Source: Arthrobacter sp. FW306-07-I (GTDB taxonomy: Bacteria > Actinomycetota > Actinomycetes > Actinomycetales > Micrococcaceae). Taken from it: a DNA stretch of 64,000 nucleotides. The notes below the pieces were generated by a model. The model saw only the letters and a list, made by a program, of their open reading frames with translations, ran no database searches and had not been told where the DNA came from. Shown here piece after piece: positions 38,146 through 46,829 of the stretch. Numbering within the stretch: the stretch's first letter is position 1; each line of letters opens with the position of its first letter. Location: assembly GCF_021800405.1 (NCBI RefSeq), contig NZ_CP084550.1, positions 3,968,001 through 4,032,000 on the forward strand. Direction: 5' to 3'. A program made the translations under genes and the position numbers.

Positions 38146-39000
38146 ATGGCCTCCAAGATTGCGTACCAGGGTGAGCCCGGCGCCAACTCCAATATCGCGT
38201 GTCAGCAGATGTTCCCGGACATGGAAAGCGTTCCATGCGCCAGCTTCGAGGACGCCTTTGAGCTGGTGGCCAGCGGCGAGGCGGAGCTGGCCATGATCCC
38301 CATCGAGAACTCCATCGCCGGGCGGGTGGCGGACATCCATATCCTGCTGCCGCAGTCCAACCTGCAGATCGTGGGCGAGTATTTCCTGCCCATCCACTTC
38401 GACCTGCTGGGCATCCCGGGGAGCACCATCGAAGGTGCCACCGAGGTGCACAGCCACATCCACGCGCTGGGCCAGTGCCGGAAGCTGATCCGCGAACACG
38501 GCCTCAAGCCGGTCATCGCCGGTGACACCGCCGGGTCCGCCCGGGAAGTGGCCGAATGGAACGATCCCCGCAAGCTCTCCCTGGCTCCCCCGCTTGCCGC
38601 GCAGATCTACGGCCTGGATGTCCTGGCCTCGCGCGTGGAGGACGACCCCTCCAACACCACCCGCTTCGTGGTCCTGGCCCGGGAAACGGCACTGCCGGCC
38701 CGGGAGGAACTTCCCGGACCGGCAGTCACCAGCTTCGTGTTCCGCGTCCGCAACGTCCCCTCAGCCCTGTACAAGGCGCTGGGCGGTTTTGCCACCAACG
38801 GCGTGAACATGACCCGGCTGGAGAGCTACATGGTGGGCAACGAGTTCGCGGCCACCATGTTCATGGCCGACGTTGAAGGCCACCCCGAGGACCTGCCGCT
38901 CAAGCTGGCCCTCGAGGAACTGGACTTCTTCACCACCGAGGTGCGGATCCTGGGCGTCTACCCGGCCGCGGACTACCGCGCGGCAGCAGCCACAGCCTGA
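38146..39000 (+). CDS. pheA: Prephenate dehydratase
   Basis: Converts prephenate to phenylpyruvate in phenylalanine synthesis, 284 residues. The catalytic PDT domain (residues 1-180) opens KIAYQGEPGANSNIACQQMF and has AMIPIENSIAGRVADIHILL and the essential Thr-Arg-Phe in NTTRFVVLAR. The C-terminal ACT domain for allosteric control starts SFVFRVRNVPSALYKALGGFATNGVNMTRLES. No chorismate mutase domain, as usual in actinobacteria. ATG 38146 lacks a good ribosome site. The 3' end overlaps the convergent monooxygenase gene by 28 bases. Confidence 0.95.
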   Translation: MASKIAYQGEPGANSNIACQQMFPDMESVPCASFEDAFELVASGEAELAMIPIENSIAGRVADIHILLPQSNLQIVGEYFLPIHFDLLGIPGSTIEGATEVHSHIHALGQCRKLIREHGLKPVIAGDTAGSAREVAEWNDPRKLSLAPPLAAQIYGLDVLASRVEDDPSNTTRFVVLARETALPAREELPGPAVTSFVFRVRNVPSALYKALGGFATNGVNMTRLESYMVGNEFAATMFMADVEGHPEDLPLKLALEELDFFTTEVRILGVYPAADYRAAAATA

Positions 39001-40901
39001 CGGGGCTGCGTCACCGGTTCCCCGCGCTTGAGCAGCGGCCCGAAGAACGCCCCCAGCTCAGCAGTCGCCGCCAGCGGCAGGACGCTGGCCACGTACTGGT
39101 CCGGGCGGACCACCACGACGGCGCCGTTGCGGTCGATGCCGCGCAGGTCGAAGATGTCGGCCTTGGGATCCGTGGCGTACACCTTTTCGTAGTCGGTCAG
39201 CTTGAAGGGCCCCACCTGCGGCTTGAACACTGCAGGAACGGCCCCGATCTCGACGGCGGTGTGCGGCTGCTGGTAGACGACCTTCAGGTCGAACCACGCA
39301 TCCGGGTCGGCGCCGGCAGGGGTGGCGGCGAGGGGGGATTCCGGCGAGTTGGCGAACCATTCCGCGAGCTTGTCCGTGGCGGTGCCGGTACCGGGCAGGG
39401 CGGGATCGGCGAAGACGTAGATCCGCCAGCGGCCGTCGGCGGTGGCGTGATGGCCCAGGTGGATGGGGTTGGTGTCACCGACGCGGACCACGGGTGCGGA
39501 CTTGAAGCGCTTTCCGACCGGGAAGCCGGCAGCCAGGTCCTGGTGCCCGCTGCTGCCCACGATCAGCGACGGCGCGTACTGGGTCATGAAACCGGCCGGG
39601 AACTCCGCGGTGCGGACGTAGAACTCCTCCAGCTCCGACGGGTCCTCGAACTCCTCGGGCTTCTTGGCCATCATTGATGACCACTGCTTGTCGAAGTCGA
39701 TCAGGTTCTTCGCCACCACCTGCCGCTCCTCGGAATAGGTGGAGAGCAGGCTTTCCGGGCTGCGGCCCTCAAGGACGTGCCCCAGCTTCCAGGCGATGTT
39801 GAAGCCGTCCTGCATGGAGACGTTCATGCCCTGGCCGGCCTTGGCACTGTGGGTGTGGCAGGCATCGCCGGTGATGAAGACCCGTGGGGTGCGGGTGCCG
39901 CGGTCCGCCGGCAGGACGTCGTCGAACCTGTCCGTGAGGCGGTGGCCCACCTCGTACACGCTGTGCCAGGCCACGTTGCGCACATCCAGGGTGTAGGGGT
40001 GGAGGATGTCGTTTGCCTTGGCGATGATCTGCTCAATGCTGGTGTTGCGCACAGCATGATGGGTGGCGGGATCCACTTCGCCCAGGTCCACGTACATGCG
40101 GAACAGGTGGCCGCCTTCGCGCGGAATCAGCAGGATGCTGCCCTTCTCGCCCTGGATGGCGCACTTGGTACGGATGTCGGGGAAGTCGGTGACGGCCAGG
40201 ACGTCCATGACGCCCCAGGCGTGGTTGGCCTGGTCCCCTGCCATGGTGCAGCCAATCGCCTGGCGAACCTTGCTGCGGGCACCGTCGGCCCCCACCACGT
40301 ACTTGGCGCGGACCGTCCGCTCCTGCCCCTCGTTGGGTCCTGCAGTGTGGAGCAGGGTCACGGTCACCGGGTAGTCCCCTTCAGTGGCGACGGTGAGGCC
40401 CTGGAATTCGTAGCCATAGTCGGGCTTGAGTCGGGTGGGCGAATTCGCGGCGAACTCGGCGAAGTAGTCCAGAACGCGTGCCTGGTTGACGATCAGGTGC
40501 GGGAACTCGCTGATGCCCATCTCGTCGTCCACGGCACGGGCAGAACGGACAATGTTGGCATGGTTGGCGGGATCAGGCTTCCAGAAGGCCATCTCCGTGA
40601 TCCGGTACGCCTCGGCGGTGATGCGTTCCGCAAAGCCGAAGGCCTGGAAGGTCTCCACGCTGCGGGCCTGGATTCCGTCGGCCTGGCCGATGGCCAGCCT
40701 GCCGGGACGGCGCTCGACAATGCGGGTGGTCACGTTGGGGAACATCGACAGTTGCGCGGCGGCGAGCATACCGGCCGGGCCGGTGCCGACGATAAGGACG
40801 TCCACTTCCCCAGGGAGCTCCTCGGGGCGGTTCAGGCCGACGCCGGCTGCGGGCTGGACGCGCGGGTCACCGGATACGTATCCGTGGTGGTGGAACTGCA
40901 C
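38973..40901 (-). CDS. Single-component FAD phenol hydroxylase (3-hydroxybenzoate 4-monooxygenase type)
   Basis: A flavoprotein monooxygenase of 642 residues. The FAD/NAD(P)H fold opens VLIVGTGPAGMLAAAQL near residue 35. KYVVGADGARSKVRQAIG is the DG motif. VFITGDACHTHSAKAGQGMNVSMQDGFNIAWKL is the GD motif that contacts the ribityl chain. The C-terminal thioredoxin-like domain is that of phenol hydroxylase/MobA. It should para- or ortho-hydroxylate an aromatic acid that already carries a hydroxyl. It is divergent from the homoprotocatechuate cluster, so a hydroxyphenylacetate is a reasonable substrate (inference). Two palindromes upstream suggest control at 40947-40979. Confidence 0.85.
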   Translation of the reverse strand: MQFHHHGYVSGDPRVQPAAGVGLNRPEELPGEVDVLIVGTGPAGMLAAAQLSMFPNVTTRIVERRPGRLAIGQADGIQARSVETFQAFGFAERITAEAYRITEMAFWKPDPANHANIVRSARAVDDEMGISEFPHLIVNQARVLDYFAEFAANSPTRLKPDYGYEFQGLTVATEGDYPVTVTLLHTAGPNEGQERTVRAKYVVGADGARSKVRQAIGCTMAGDQANHAWGVMDVLAVTDFPDIRTKCAIQGEKGSILLIPREGGHLFRMYVDLGEVDPATHHAVRNTSIEQIIAKANDILHPYTLDVRNVAWHSVYEVGHRLTDRFDDVLPADRGTRTPRVFITGDACHTHSAKAGQGMNVSMQDGFNIAWKLGHVLEGRSPESLLSTYSEERQVVAKNLIDFDKQWSSMMAKKPEEFEDPSELEEFYVRTAEFPAGFMTQYAPSLIVGSSGHQDLAAGFPVGKRFKSAPVVRVGDTNPIHLGHHATADGRWRIYVFADPALPGTGTATDKLAEWFANSPESPLAATPAGADPDAWFDLKVVYQQPHTAVEIGAVPAVFKPQVGPFKLTDYEKVYATDPKADIFDLRGIDRNGAVVVVRPDQYVASVLPLAATAELGAFFGPLLKRGEPVTQPRQAVAAAAR

Positions 40902-40946
40902 AGGCTTTCCTCACTTCATTGTGGATAACTGTTCCGTCAGATTTTG

Positions 40947-40979
40947 TTCGATATTGGAACATTAGATTCGATAATCGAA
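40947..40979. promoter_or_regulatory. Twin palindromic operators upstream of the monooxygenase gene
   Basis: TTCGATATTGGAA (40947-40959, one mismatch) and TTCGATAATCGAA (40967-40979, perfect) are spaced 20 bp centre to centre, two helical turns. They lie 46-78 bases upstream of the ATG at 40901. The form suits an IclR- or GntR-type dimer pair. Confidence 0.6.
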
Positions 40980-41098
40980 ACTAAAAACTTGGTTTCAACT
41001 GTACGCCGCATGTGATGTGGGCGACAAGTGGACCAGGAGCTATCAGGAAAGCGGTAGAAAACCGGGGGTTGACGGACCGCGCGGAAGTGGCCATAGTG

Positions 41099-41110
41099 AT
41101 CGTATACGAT
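41099..41110. promoter_or_regulatory. ATCGTATACGAT palindrome, candidate GntR operator
   Basis: A perfect 12-bp palindrome ending 24 bases before the TTG start of the FAH-RraA gene. GTATAC-centred sites are typical of FCD-type GntR regulators of aromatic acid operons, and such a gene is second in this operon (42601). Confidence 0.65.
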
Positions 41111-41134
41111 TTCGTACCTGATGAGGAGAAGGAT

Positions 41135-42604
41135 TTGGAGCAGGTCAACGGCGACACCCTGGCGGCAGCACGCAAGGTGATCGCGGTGCATATCAACTAC
41201 CCCAGCAGGGCTGCCCAGCGCGGCCGCACCCCGGCCCAGCCGTCCTACTTCCTCAAGCCTTCCAGCTCCCTGGCGCTCAGCGGAAGCCCCGTCGAGCGGC
41301 CAGCCGGCTGCGAACTGCTCGGCTACGAAGGCGAGATCGCCCTGGTGATCGGCAAGGCCGGCCGCCGCGTCAGCATGGAGGACGCGTGGAGCCATGTCGC
41401 CGCCGTCACGGCCAGCAATGACCTCGGCGTGTACGACCTGCGGTACGCCGACAAGGGTTCCAACCTTCGGTCCAAGGGCGGGGACGGGTTCACCCCCGTG
41501 GGCCCGGCACTGATCCCGGCAGACGCCGTCGACCCTTCCAGGCTCCGCATCCGCACCTGGCACAACGATGAGCTGGTCCAGGACGACACCACCGAAGACC
41601 TCCTCTTCCCGTTCGCCCGCCTCATCGCCGATCTCTCCCAGCTGCTCACCCTTGAGGAGGGGGACATCATCCTCACAGGCACCCCGGCCGGCGCCTCCGT
41701 GGCCCAGCCCGGCGACGTCCTGGAGGTTGAGGTGGCCAGCCTTGATGGTTCGCTCTCCACCGGCCGCCTGGTCACCAAAGTTGAGGAAGGCACGACGGCG
41801 TTCGCCGACTTTGGCGCGCAGCCCAAGGTCGATGACCTGCAGCGGGAGGAGGCCTACGGGTCGCGCGAAGCCGCAGGACTTGCCGGGGTTTCGCCCGCCC
41901 TCTCCCCGGAACTGAAGGCAAAACTTGAGTCGGTTGCCACCGCCACACTGTCCTCGCAAATGCGAAAGCGCGGCCTGAACAACGTCAGCATCGATGGGCT
42001 GCAGGCCACCCGGCCGGACCGCCGCGTGGTGGGCCTGGCCCGGACCCTCCGGTATGTGCCCAACCGCGAAGACCTGTTCAAGACCCACGGCGGCGGCTTC
42101 AACGCCCAGAAGAAGGCCATCGACTCCGTGAACGAGGGCGAAATCCTGGTCATGGAAGCCCGCGGCGAGAAGGGCACCGGCACGGTGGGCGACATCCTGG
42201 CCCTCCGTGCCCAGGTGCGGGGCGCCGCTGCCATCATTACCGACGGCGGCGTGCGGGACTACTCGGCCGTCGCGGACCTGCAAATGCCCACCTACTTCGC
42301 CAACCCTCACCCTGCCGTACTGGGACGGCGCCACATTCCGTGGGACACCGACATCACCATCGCCTGCGGCGGCGCCACCGTGCAGCCCGGCGACATCATC
42401 GTGGCCGACTCGGACGGAATCCTGGTGATCCCGCCGGCCATCGCCGAGGAACTGGTGGACGACTGCATCCAGCAGGAGAAGGAAGAAGCCTTCATCTTCG
42501 AGATGGTCAAGCAGGGCAACAGCGTGGATGGCCTCTACCCCATGAACGCCGAATGGCAGAAGAGGTACGTGGAGTGGGAACGGATGGGCAGGCAGCACCA
42601 ATGA
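41135..42604 (+). CDS. Fusion of FAH-family hydrolase/isomerase and RraA-like domain
   Basis: A protein of 489 residues with two domains. Residues 1-240 are a fumarylacetoacetate hydrolase fold: YFLKPSSSLALSGSPVERPAGCELLGYEGEIALVIGK, NDLGVYDLRYADKGSN and GDIILTGTPAGASVAQPGD, including the metal-binding Glu/Asp. This matches the OPET decarboxylase/isomerase HpaG. Residues 270-475 are RraA/HMG-aldolase-like: TLSSQMRKRGLNNVSIDGLQ, GEILVMEARGEKGTGTVGDILALRA and AAAIITDGGVRDY with the Arg-Asp pair. TTG 41135 has GAGGAG seven bases upstream. First gene of the hpa operon, overlapping the GntR gene by four bases. No separate HpaF isomerase gene is present; the second domain might replace it or act on the end product. 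Confidence 0.8.
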   Translation: MEQVNGDTLAAARKVIAVHINYPSRAAQRGRTPAQPSYFLKPSSSLALSGSPVERPAGCELLGYEGEIALVIGKAGRRVSMEDAWSHVAAVTASNDLGVYDLRYADKGSNLRSKGGDGFTPVGPALIPADAVDPSRLRIRTWHNDELVQDDTTEDLLFPFARLIADLSQLLTLEEGDIILTGTPAGASVAQPGDVLEVEVASLDGSLSTGRLVTKVEEGTTAFADFGAQPKVDDLQREEAYGSREAAGLAGVSPALSPELKAKLESVATATLSSQMRKRGLNNVSIDGLQATRPDRRVVGLARTLRYVPNREDLFKTHGGGFNAQKKAIDSVNEGEILVMEARGEKGTGTVGDILALRAQVRGAAAIITDGGVRDYSAVADLQMPTYFANPHPAVLGRRHIPWDTDITIACGGATVQPGDIIVADSDGILVIPPAIAEELVDDCIQQEKEEAFIFEMVKQGNSVDGLYPMNAEWQKRYVEWERMGRQHQ

Positions 42605-43287
42605 CTGAGACAGCATTGACCGGCGTGCCGGAGCTTTCCGATACCCCTGCTGGCAGCAAGTCGGAGCAGGCCTACCAGTCCGTCAAGGCCCGGATCGTGG
42701 AAGGCACCTACACCCCCGGATACCGGCTGGTCCTGGGGGCCATCGCCAAGGACCTGGGGTTCAGCGTGGTCCCGGTGCGGGAGGCCATCCGGCGACTGGA
42801 AGCCGAGGGCCTGGTGACCTTCGAACGGAACGTCGGCGCCACCGTGGCAGGAATCGATCCCACGGAGTACCTGTACACGATGCAGACCCTCAGCATTGTG
42901 GAGGGGGCCGCGACGGCACTGTCGGCCCCGCTGATCGACTCCGCCGCGGTGGCCCGGGCCCGGGCTGTGAACCAGGAGATGCGCGAGTGTTTGGAACACT
43001 TCGATCCGGTCCGGTTCACGCAGCTCAACCAGGACTTCCACAGCGTCCTGTTCGAGCACTGCCCCAACCCGCACATCCTGGACCTGGTGCACCGCGGCTG
43101 GAACCGGCTCGCATCCCTCCGGTCCTCCACCTTCCGCTTCGTCCCCGGCCGCGCCCGCGACTCCGTGGAGGAACACGAGAACCTGCTGAAACTCCTCGAG
43201 ACGGGAGCCGACGCGGACGCCATCGAAAAGGCAGCCCGGCTCCACCGGACAGCAACGTTGGACGCGTACCTCGCCCAAACCCCCTAA
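42601..43287 (+). CDS. GntR-family regulator (FCD subfamily) of the hpa cluster
   Basis: A protein of 228 residues. The N-terminal winged helix SEQAYQSVKARIVEGTYTPGYRLVLGAIAKDLGFSVVPVREAIRRLE is at residues 20-67. The FCD domain has TLSIVEGAATALSAP, a LNQDFHSVLFEHCPNPHIL metal-site helix and EEHENLLKLLETGADADAIEKAARLH. ATG 42601 overlaps the preceding stop by four bases, so it is made together with the pathway it probably represses. The ATCGTATACGAT palindrome before the operon is the likely target. Homoprotocatechuate or a ring-cleavage product is the expected inducer. Confidence 0.88.
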   Translation: MTETALTGVPELSDTPAGSKSEQAYQSVKARIVEGTYTPGYRLVLGAIAKDLGFSVVPVREAIRRLEAEGLVTFERNVGATVAGIDPTEYLYTMQTLSIVEGAATALSAPLIDSAAVARARAVNQEMRECLEHFDPVRFTQLNQDFHSVLFEHCPNPHILDLVHRGWNRLASLRSSTFRFVPGRARDSVEEHENLLKLLETGADADAIEKAARLHRTATLDAYLAQTP

Positions 43288-43348
43288 GCGCGAACCACCC
43301 GGACGCGCAAACCCTTGCAGGACAAAGAACACAGTTAGGACTTCAACG

Positions 43349-44860
43349 ATGACTGCCTCTGTAGAAACCGCCAAGCATTACGTTCCGGAGGATCTGCCCA
43401 CGCACATCCAGCACTACATCAACGGCCAGTTCGTGGACTCCGTGGGCGGCAAGACCTTCGACGTCCTGGACCCGGTCTCCAACCGGAACTACGCCACGGC
43501 AGCGGCGGGTCAGAAGGAAGACATCGACCTCGCCGTGGCTGCCGCCCGCGAAGCGTTCGTCAATGGCCCATGGCCGAAGATGAAGCCCCGCGAGCGCGCC
43601 CGCATCCTCAACAAAATCGCCGATGCCGTCGAGGCCCAGGAAGGCCGCCTGGCAGAACTCGAAACCTTCGACACGGGCCTGCCCATCACCCAGGCCAAGG
43701 GCCAGGCGCTGCGCGCGGCGGAGAACTTCCGGTTCTTCGCGGACCTGATTGTCGCCCAGTTCGACGATGCCATGAAGGTCCCCGGCTCCCAGATCAACTA
43801 TGTGAACCGCAAGCCGATCGGTGTCGCCGGCCTGATTACCCCGTGGAACACCCCGTTCATGCTTGAGTCCTGGAAGCTCGCCCCGGCCCTTGCCACCGGC
43901 AACACCGTGGTCCTCAAGCCCGCCGAGTTCACTCCCCTGTCCGCTTCGCTGTGGGCCACCATCTTCAAGGACGCCGGTCTGCCCGACGGTGTCTTCAACC
44001 TGGTCAACGGCCTGGGCGAGGAAGCCGGCGACGCACTGGTCAAGCACCCGGACGTCCCGCTAATCTCCTTCACCGGCGAGACCACCACCGGCCAGACGAT
44101 CTTCCGCAACGCCGCAACCAACCTCAAGGGCCTGTCCATGGAGCTTGGCGGCAAGTCCCCCTGCGTCATCTTCGCTGATGCGGACCTGGACGCCGCCATC
44201 GATTCCGCCCTGTTCGGCGTCTTCTCCCTCAATGGGGAGCGCTGCACCGCAGGTTCCCGCATCCTGGTGGAACGCGGCATTTACGACGAATTCTGCGAGA
44301 AGTACGCCGCCCGGGCCAGGAACATCGTGGTCGGCGACCCCCACGACCCCAAGACCCAGGTGGGAGCCCTGGTCCACCCCGAGCACTACGAGAAGGTGGC
44401 TTCCTACGTGGAGATCGGCAAGTCCGAAGGCCGGCTCCTGGCCGGCGGCGGCCGCCCCGACCACCTGCCCGAAGGCAACTACATCGCACCCACGGTGTTT
44501 GCCGACGTCGCACCCGACGCCCGGATCTTCCAAGAGGAAGTCTTCGGACCCGTCGTGGCCATCACCCCGTTCGAGAACGACGACGAAGCCCTCACGCTGG
44601 CCAACAACACCAAGTACGGCCTGGCGGCCTACATCTGGACCCAGAACCTGACCCGGGCGCACAACTTCTCGCAAAACGTGGAAGCCGGCATGGTCTGGCT
44701 GAACAGCCACAACGTCCGCGACCTGCGTACCCCGTTCGGCGGTGTCAAGGCATCCGGCCTGGGCCACGAGGGCGGCTACCGCTCCATCGACTTCTACACC
44801 GACCAGCAGGCCGTGCACATCACGCTCGGCTCCGTCCACACCCCCAAATTCGGCGTCTAG
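43349..44860 (+). CDS. hpaE: 5-carboxymethyl-2-hydroxymuconate semialdehyde dehydrogenase
   Basis: An aldehyde dehydrogenase of 503 residues that oxidises the ring-cleavage product CHMS to CHM with NAD. LITPWNTPFMLESWKLAPALATGNTVVLKPAEFTP binds NAD. MELGGKSPCVIF carries the general base Glu, and GERCTAGSRI carries the catalytic Cys. NSHNVRDLRTPFGGVKASGLGHEGG is the C-terminal signature found in HpaE. AGGA lies upstream of ATG 43349. Sixty-one bases after the GntR gene. Confidence 0.92.
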   Translation: MTASVETAKHYVPEDLPTHIQHYINGQFVDSVGGKTFDVLDPVSNRNYATAAAGQKEDIDLAVAAAREAFVNGPWPKMKPRERARILNKIADAVEAQEGRLAELETFDTGLPITQAKGQALRAAENFRFFADLIVAQFDDAMKVPGSQINYVNRKPIGVAGLITPWNTPFMLESWKLAPALATGNTVVLKPAEFTPLSASLWATIFKDAGLPDGVFNLVNGLGEEAGDALVKHPDVPLISFTGETTTGQTIFRNAATNLKGLSMELGGKSPCVIFADADLDAAIDSALFGVFSLNGERCTAGSRILVERGIYDEFCEKYAARARNIVVGDPHDPKTQVGALVHPEHYEKVASYVEIGKSEGRLLAGGGRPDHLPEGNYIAPTVFADVAPDARIFQEEVFGPVVAITPFENDDEALTLANNTKYGLAAYIWTQNLTRAHNFSQNVEAGMVWLNSHNVRDLRTPFGGVKASGLGHEGGYRSIDFYTDQQAVHITLGSVHTPKFGV

Positions 44861-44878
44861 CCCAACTAGCTCGCACTT

Positions 44879-44908
44879 GTTGTCGTTTTGAAGCTCCAAA
44901 ACGACAAC
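44879..44908. repeat. Perfect 12-bp hairpin between hpaE and hpaD
   Basis: GTTGTCGTTTTG (44879-44890) and CAAAACGACAAC (44897-44908) with a 6-base loop. It stands 18 bases after the hpaE stop and 47 bases before hpaD. No T-run follows. A processing or stability hairpin, or an intergenic repeat element, is likelier than a terminator. Confidence 0.6.
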
Positions 44909-44955
44909 TACTGCCAGTCAGATGGGGAAAGCCCTTTCAAAGAAGAGAGAATCCC

Positions 44956-46041
44956 ATGACCAACTTCGTTCCCACCCCCACCGTCCCTGCTCCGGACATC
45001 GTGCGCTGCGCCTACATGGAAATCGTGGTCACGGACCTCGCCAGGTCCCGCGAGTTCTACGTGGACGTCCTGGGCCTGCACGTCACCGAAGAGGACGAGA
45101 ACGCCATCTACCTGCGCTCCCTGGAGGAGTTCATCCACCACAACCTGGTGCTGCGCAAGGGACCGGTCGCCGCCGTCGCCGCGTTCGCCTACCGGGTGAA
45201 GTCCGCCGCCGAGGTGGACGCCGCCGAGGCCTACTACAAGGAGCTCGGCTGCCGGGTGGAGCGCCGCAAGGAAGGCTTCACCAAGGGCATCGGCGACTCC
45301 GTGCGCGTGGAGGACCCGCTGGGCTTCCCCTACGAGTTCTTCTACGAGGTGGAACACGTCGATCGCCTCACCCAGCGCTACGACCTTTACTCGGCCGGTG
45401 AACTGGTCCGCCTGGACCACTTCAACCAGGTCACCCCCGACGTCCCGCGCGGCCGGGCGTACCTGGAGGACCTCGGCTTCCGCGTATCCGAGGACATCAA
45501 GGATTCCGACGGCGTCACCTATGCCGCCTGGATGCACCGCAAGCAGACGGTCCACGACACGGCCCTGACCGGCGGCAACGGCCCGCGCATGCACCACGTC
45601 GCGTTCGCCACCCACGAGAAGCACAACATCATCCAGATCTGCGACAAGATGGGCGCCCTGCGCATCAGCGACCGGATCGAACGCGGCCCCGGCCGGCACG
45701 GCGTGTCCAACGCCTTCTACCTCTACATCCTGGACCCGGACGGCCACCGCATCGAGATCTACACCCAGGACTACTACACCGGCGATCCCGACAACCCCAC
45801 CATCACCTGGGACGTCCACGACAACCAGCGCCGCGACTGGTGGGGCAACCCCGTCGTGCCCTCCTGGTACACCGAGGCCTCCCTGGTCCTGGACCTGGAC
45901 GGCAACCCGCAGCCGGTCATCGTCCGCGAGGAAAAGTCCGAGATGGCGGTGACCGTGGGGGCCGACGGCTTCTCCTACACCCGCAAGGACGGTTCGCCCG
46001 AAGGCGACCGGACCGGCTTCAAGCTGGGAGTCCAGGTCTAG
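44956..46041 (+). CDS. hpaD: 3,4-dihydroxyphenylacetate 2,3-dioxygenase
   Basis: Extradiol ring-cleaving enzyme of 361 residues (two-domain vicinal oxygen chelate fold) acting on homoprotocatechuate. The metal ligands fall exactly at His155, His214 and Glu267. The second-sphere residues His200, Arg243, His248 and Tyr257 also coincide with the published numbering of the Brevibacterium fuscum Fe enzyme and the Arthrobacter Mn enzyme MndD. Whether this one uses Fe or Mn cannot be read from the sequence. ATG 44956 follows a purine-rich AAGAAGAGAG. Two bases separate it from hpaH. Confidence 0.96.
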   Translation: MTNFVPTPTVPAPDIVRCAYMEIVVTDLARSREFYVDVLGLHVTEEDENAIYLRSLEEFIHHNLVLRKGPVAAVAAFAYRVKSAAEVDAAEAYYKELGCRVERRKEGFTKGIGDSVRVEDPLGFPYEFFYEVEHVDRLTQRYDLYSAGELVRLDHFNQVTPDVPRGRAYLEDLGFRVSEDIKDSDGVTYAAWMHRKQTVHDTALTGGNGPRMHHVAFATHEKHNIIQICDKMGALRISDRIERGPGRHGVSNAFYLYILDPDGHRIEIYTQDYYTGDPDNPTITWDVHDNQRRDWWGNPVVPSWYTEASLVLDLDGNPQPVIVREEKSEMAVTVGADGFSYTRKDGSPEGDRTGFKLGVQV

Positions 46042-46043
46042 CC

Positions 46044-46829
46044 ATGCTTGAGCCGACGACGATTGAGGCCATCGCGGACGAGCTGGTGGAAGCCGGCCGG
46101 ACCCGCACCCCTGTTCCCCGCCTGACCGCCCGCTACCCTGGCATGACGGTGGAGGACTCCTACGCGGTGCAACAGCTGTGGCGGCGCCGGAACGAAGACG
46201 CAGGCAGGACCCTGGTGGGGCGCAAGATCGGCCTCACGTCCAGGGCCATGCAGGCCGCCACGGGCATCACGGAACCGGACTACGGCGCCATCTTCGATGA
46301 CATGGTGCTGGAAACCGGCTGCTCGGTCCAGTGGGACCAGTACACGCACCCGCGGGTGGAGGTGGAGCTGGCGTTCGTGTTGAAGGACGGGCTCAAGGGC
46401 CCGGGCGTGACCATTTTCGATGTCCTGAAGGCCACCGACTACGTGGTTCCGGCCCTCGAGATCCTGGACTCCCGGATCGAAATGGAGGGCCGGACCATCG
46501 TGGACACCATCTCGGACAACGCGGCCATGGGCGCCATGGTGATCGGCGGCAACCCGGTGAAGCCGGACGCCGTGGACCTGCGCTGGGTCTCCGCCATCCT
46601 CTACAAGAACCAGACCGTGGAGGAGACCGGGGTTGCCGCCGGAGTCCTGGACCACCCCGCCAACGGGGTCCATTGGCTGGCCAACAAGATCGCCGCCCAC
46701 GGTGACGCGTTGAAGGCCGGGGACATCATCCTGGCCGGTTCCTTCACCCGTCCCCTGTGGGTGTACAAGGGTGATACCGTGCATGCCGACTACGGACCGC
46801 TGGGGAGCGTGACATGCCGTTTCGAATAG
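46044..46829 (+). CDS. hpaH: 2-oxo-hept-3-ene-1,7-dioate hydratase
   Basis: A hydratase of 261 residues from the MhpD/HpaH family, adding water to the dienoate formed after decarboxylation. GRKIGLTSRAMQAATGITEPDYGAIFDDMV near residue 55, PRVEVELAFVL with the metal-binding Glu-x-Glu, and VPALEILDSRI are the family blocks. ATG 46044 directly follows hpaD. The 3' end overlaps hpaI by 16 bases. Confidence 0.93.
   Translation: MLEPTTIEAIADELVEAGRTRTPVPRLTARYPGMTVEDSYAVQQLWRRRNEDAGRTLVGRKIGLTSRAMQAATGITEPDYGAIFDDMVLETGCSVQWDQYTHPRVEVELAFVLKDGLKGPGVTIFDVLKATDYVVPALEILDSRIEMEGRTIVDTISDNAAMGAMVIGGNPVKPDAVDLRWVSAILYKNQTVEETGVAAGVLDHPANGVHWLANKIAAHGDALKAGDIILAGSFTRPLWVYKGDTVHADYGPLGSVTCRFE

Noticed and set aside
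40937..42616. Open frame of 559 codons on the minus strand opposite the FAH-RraA gene
   Set aside because: No domains, and it would conflict with a well supported two-domain protein.
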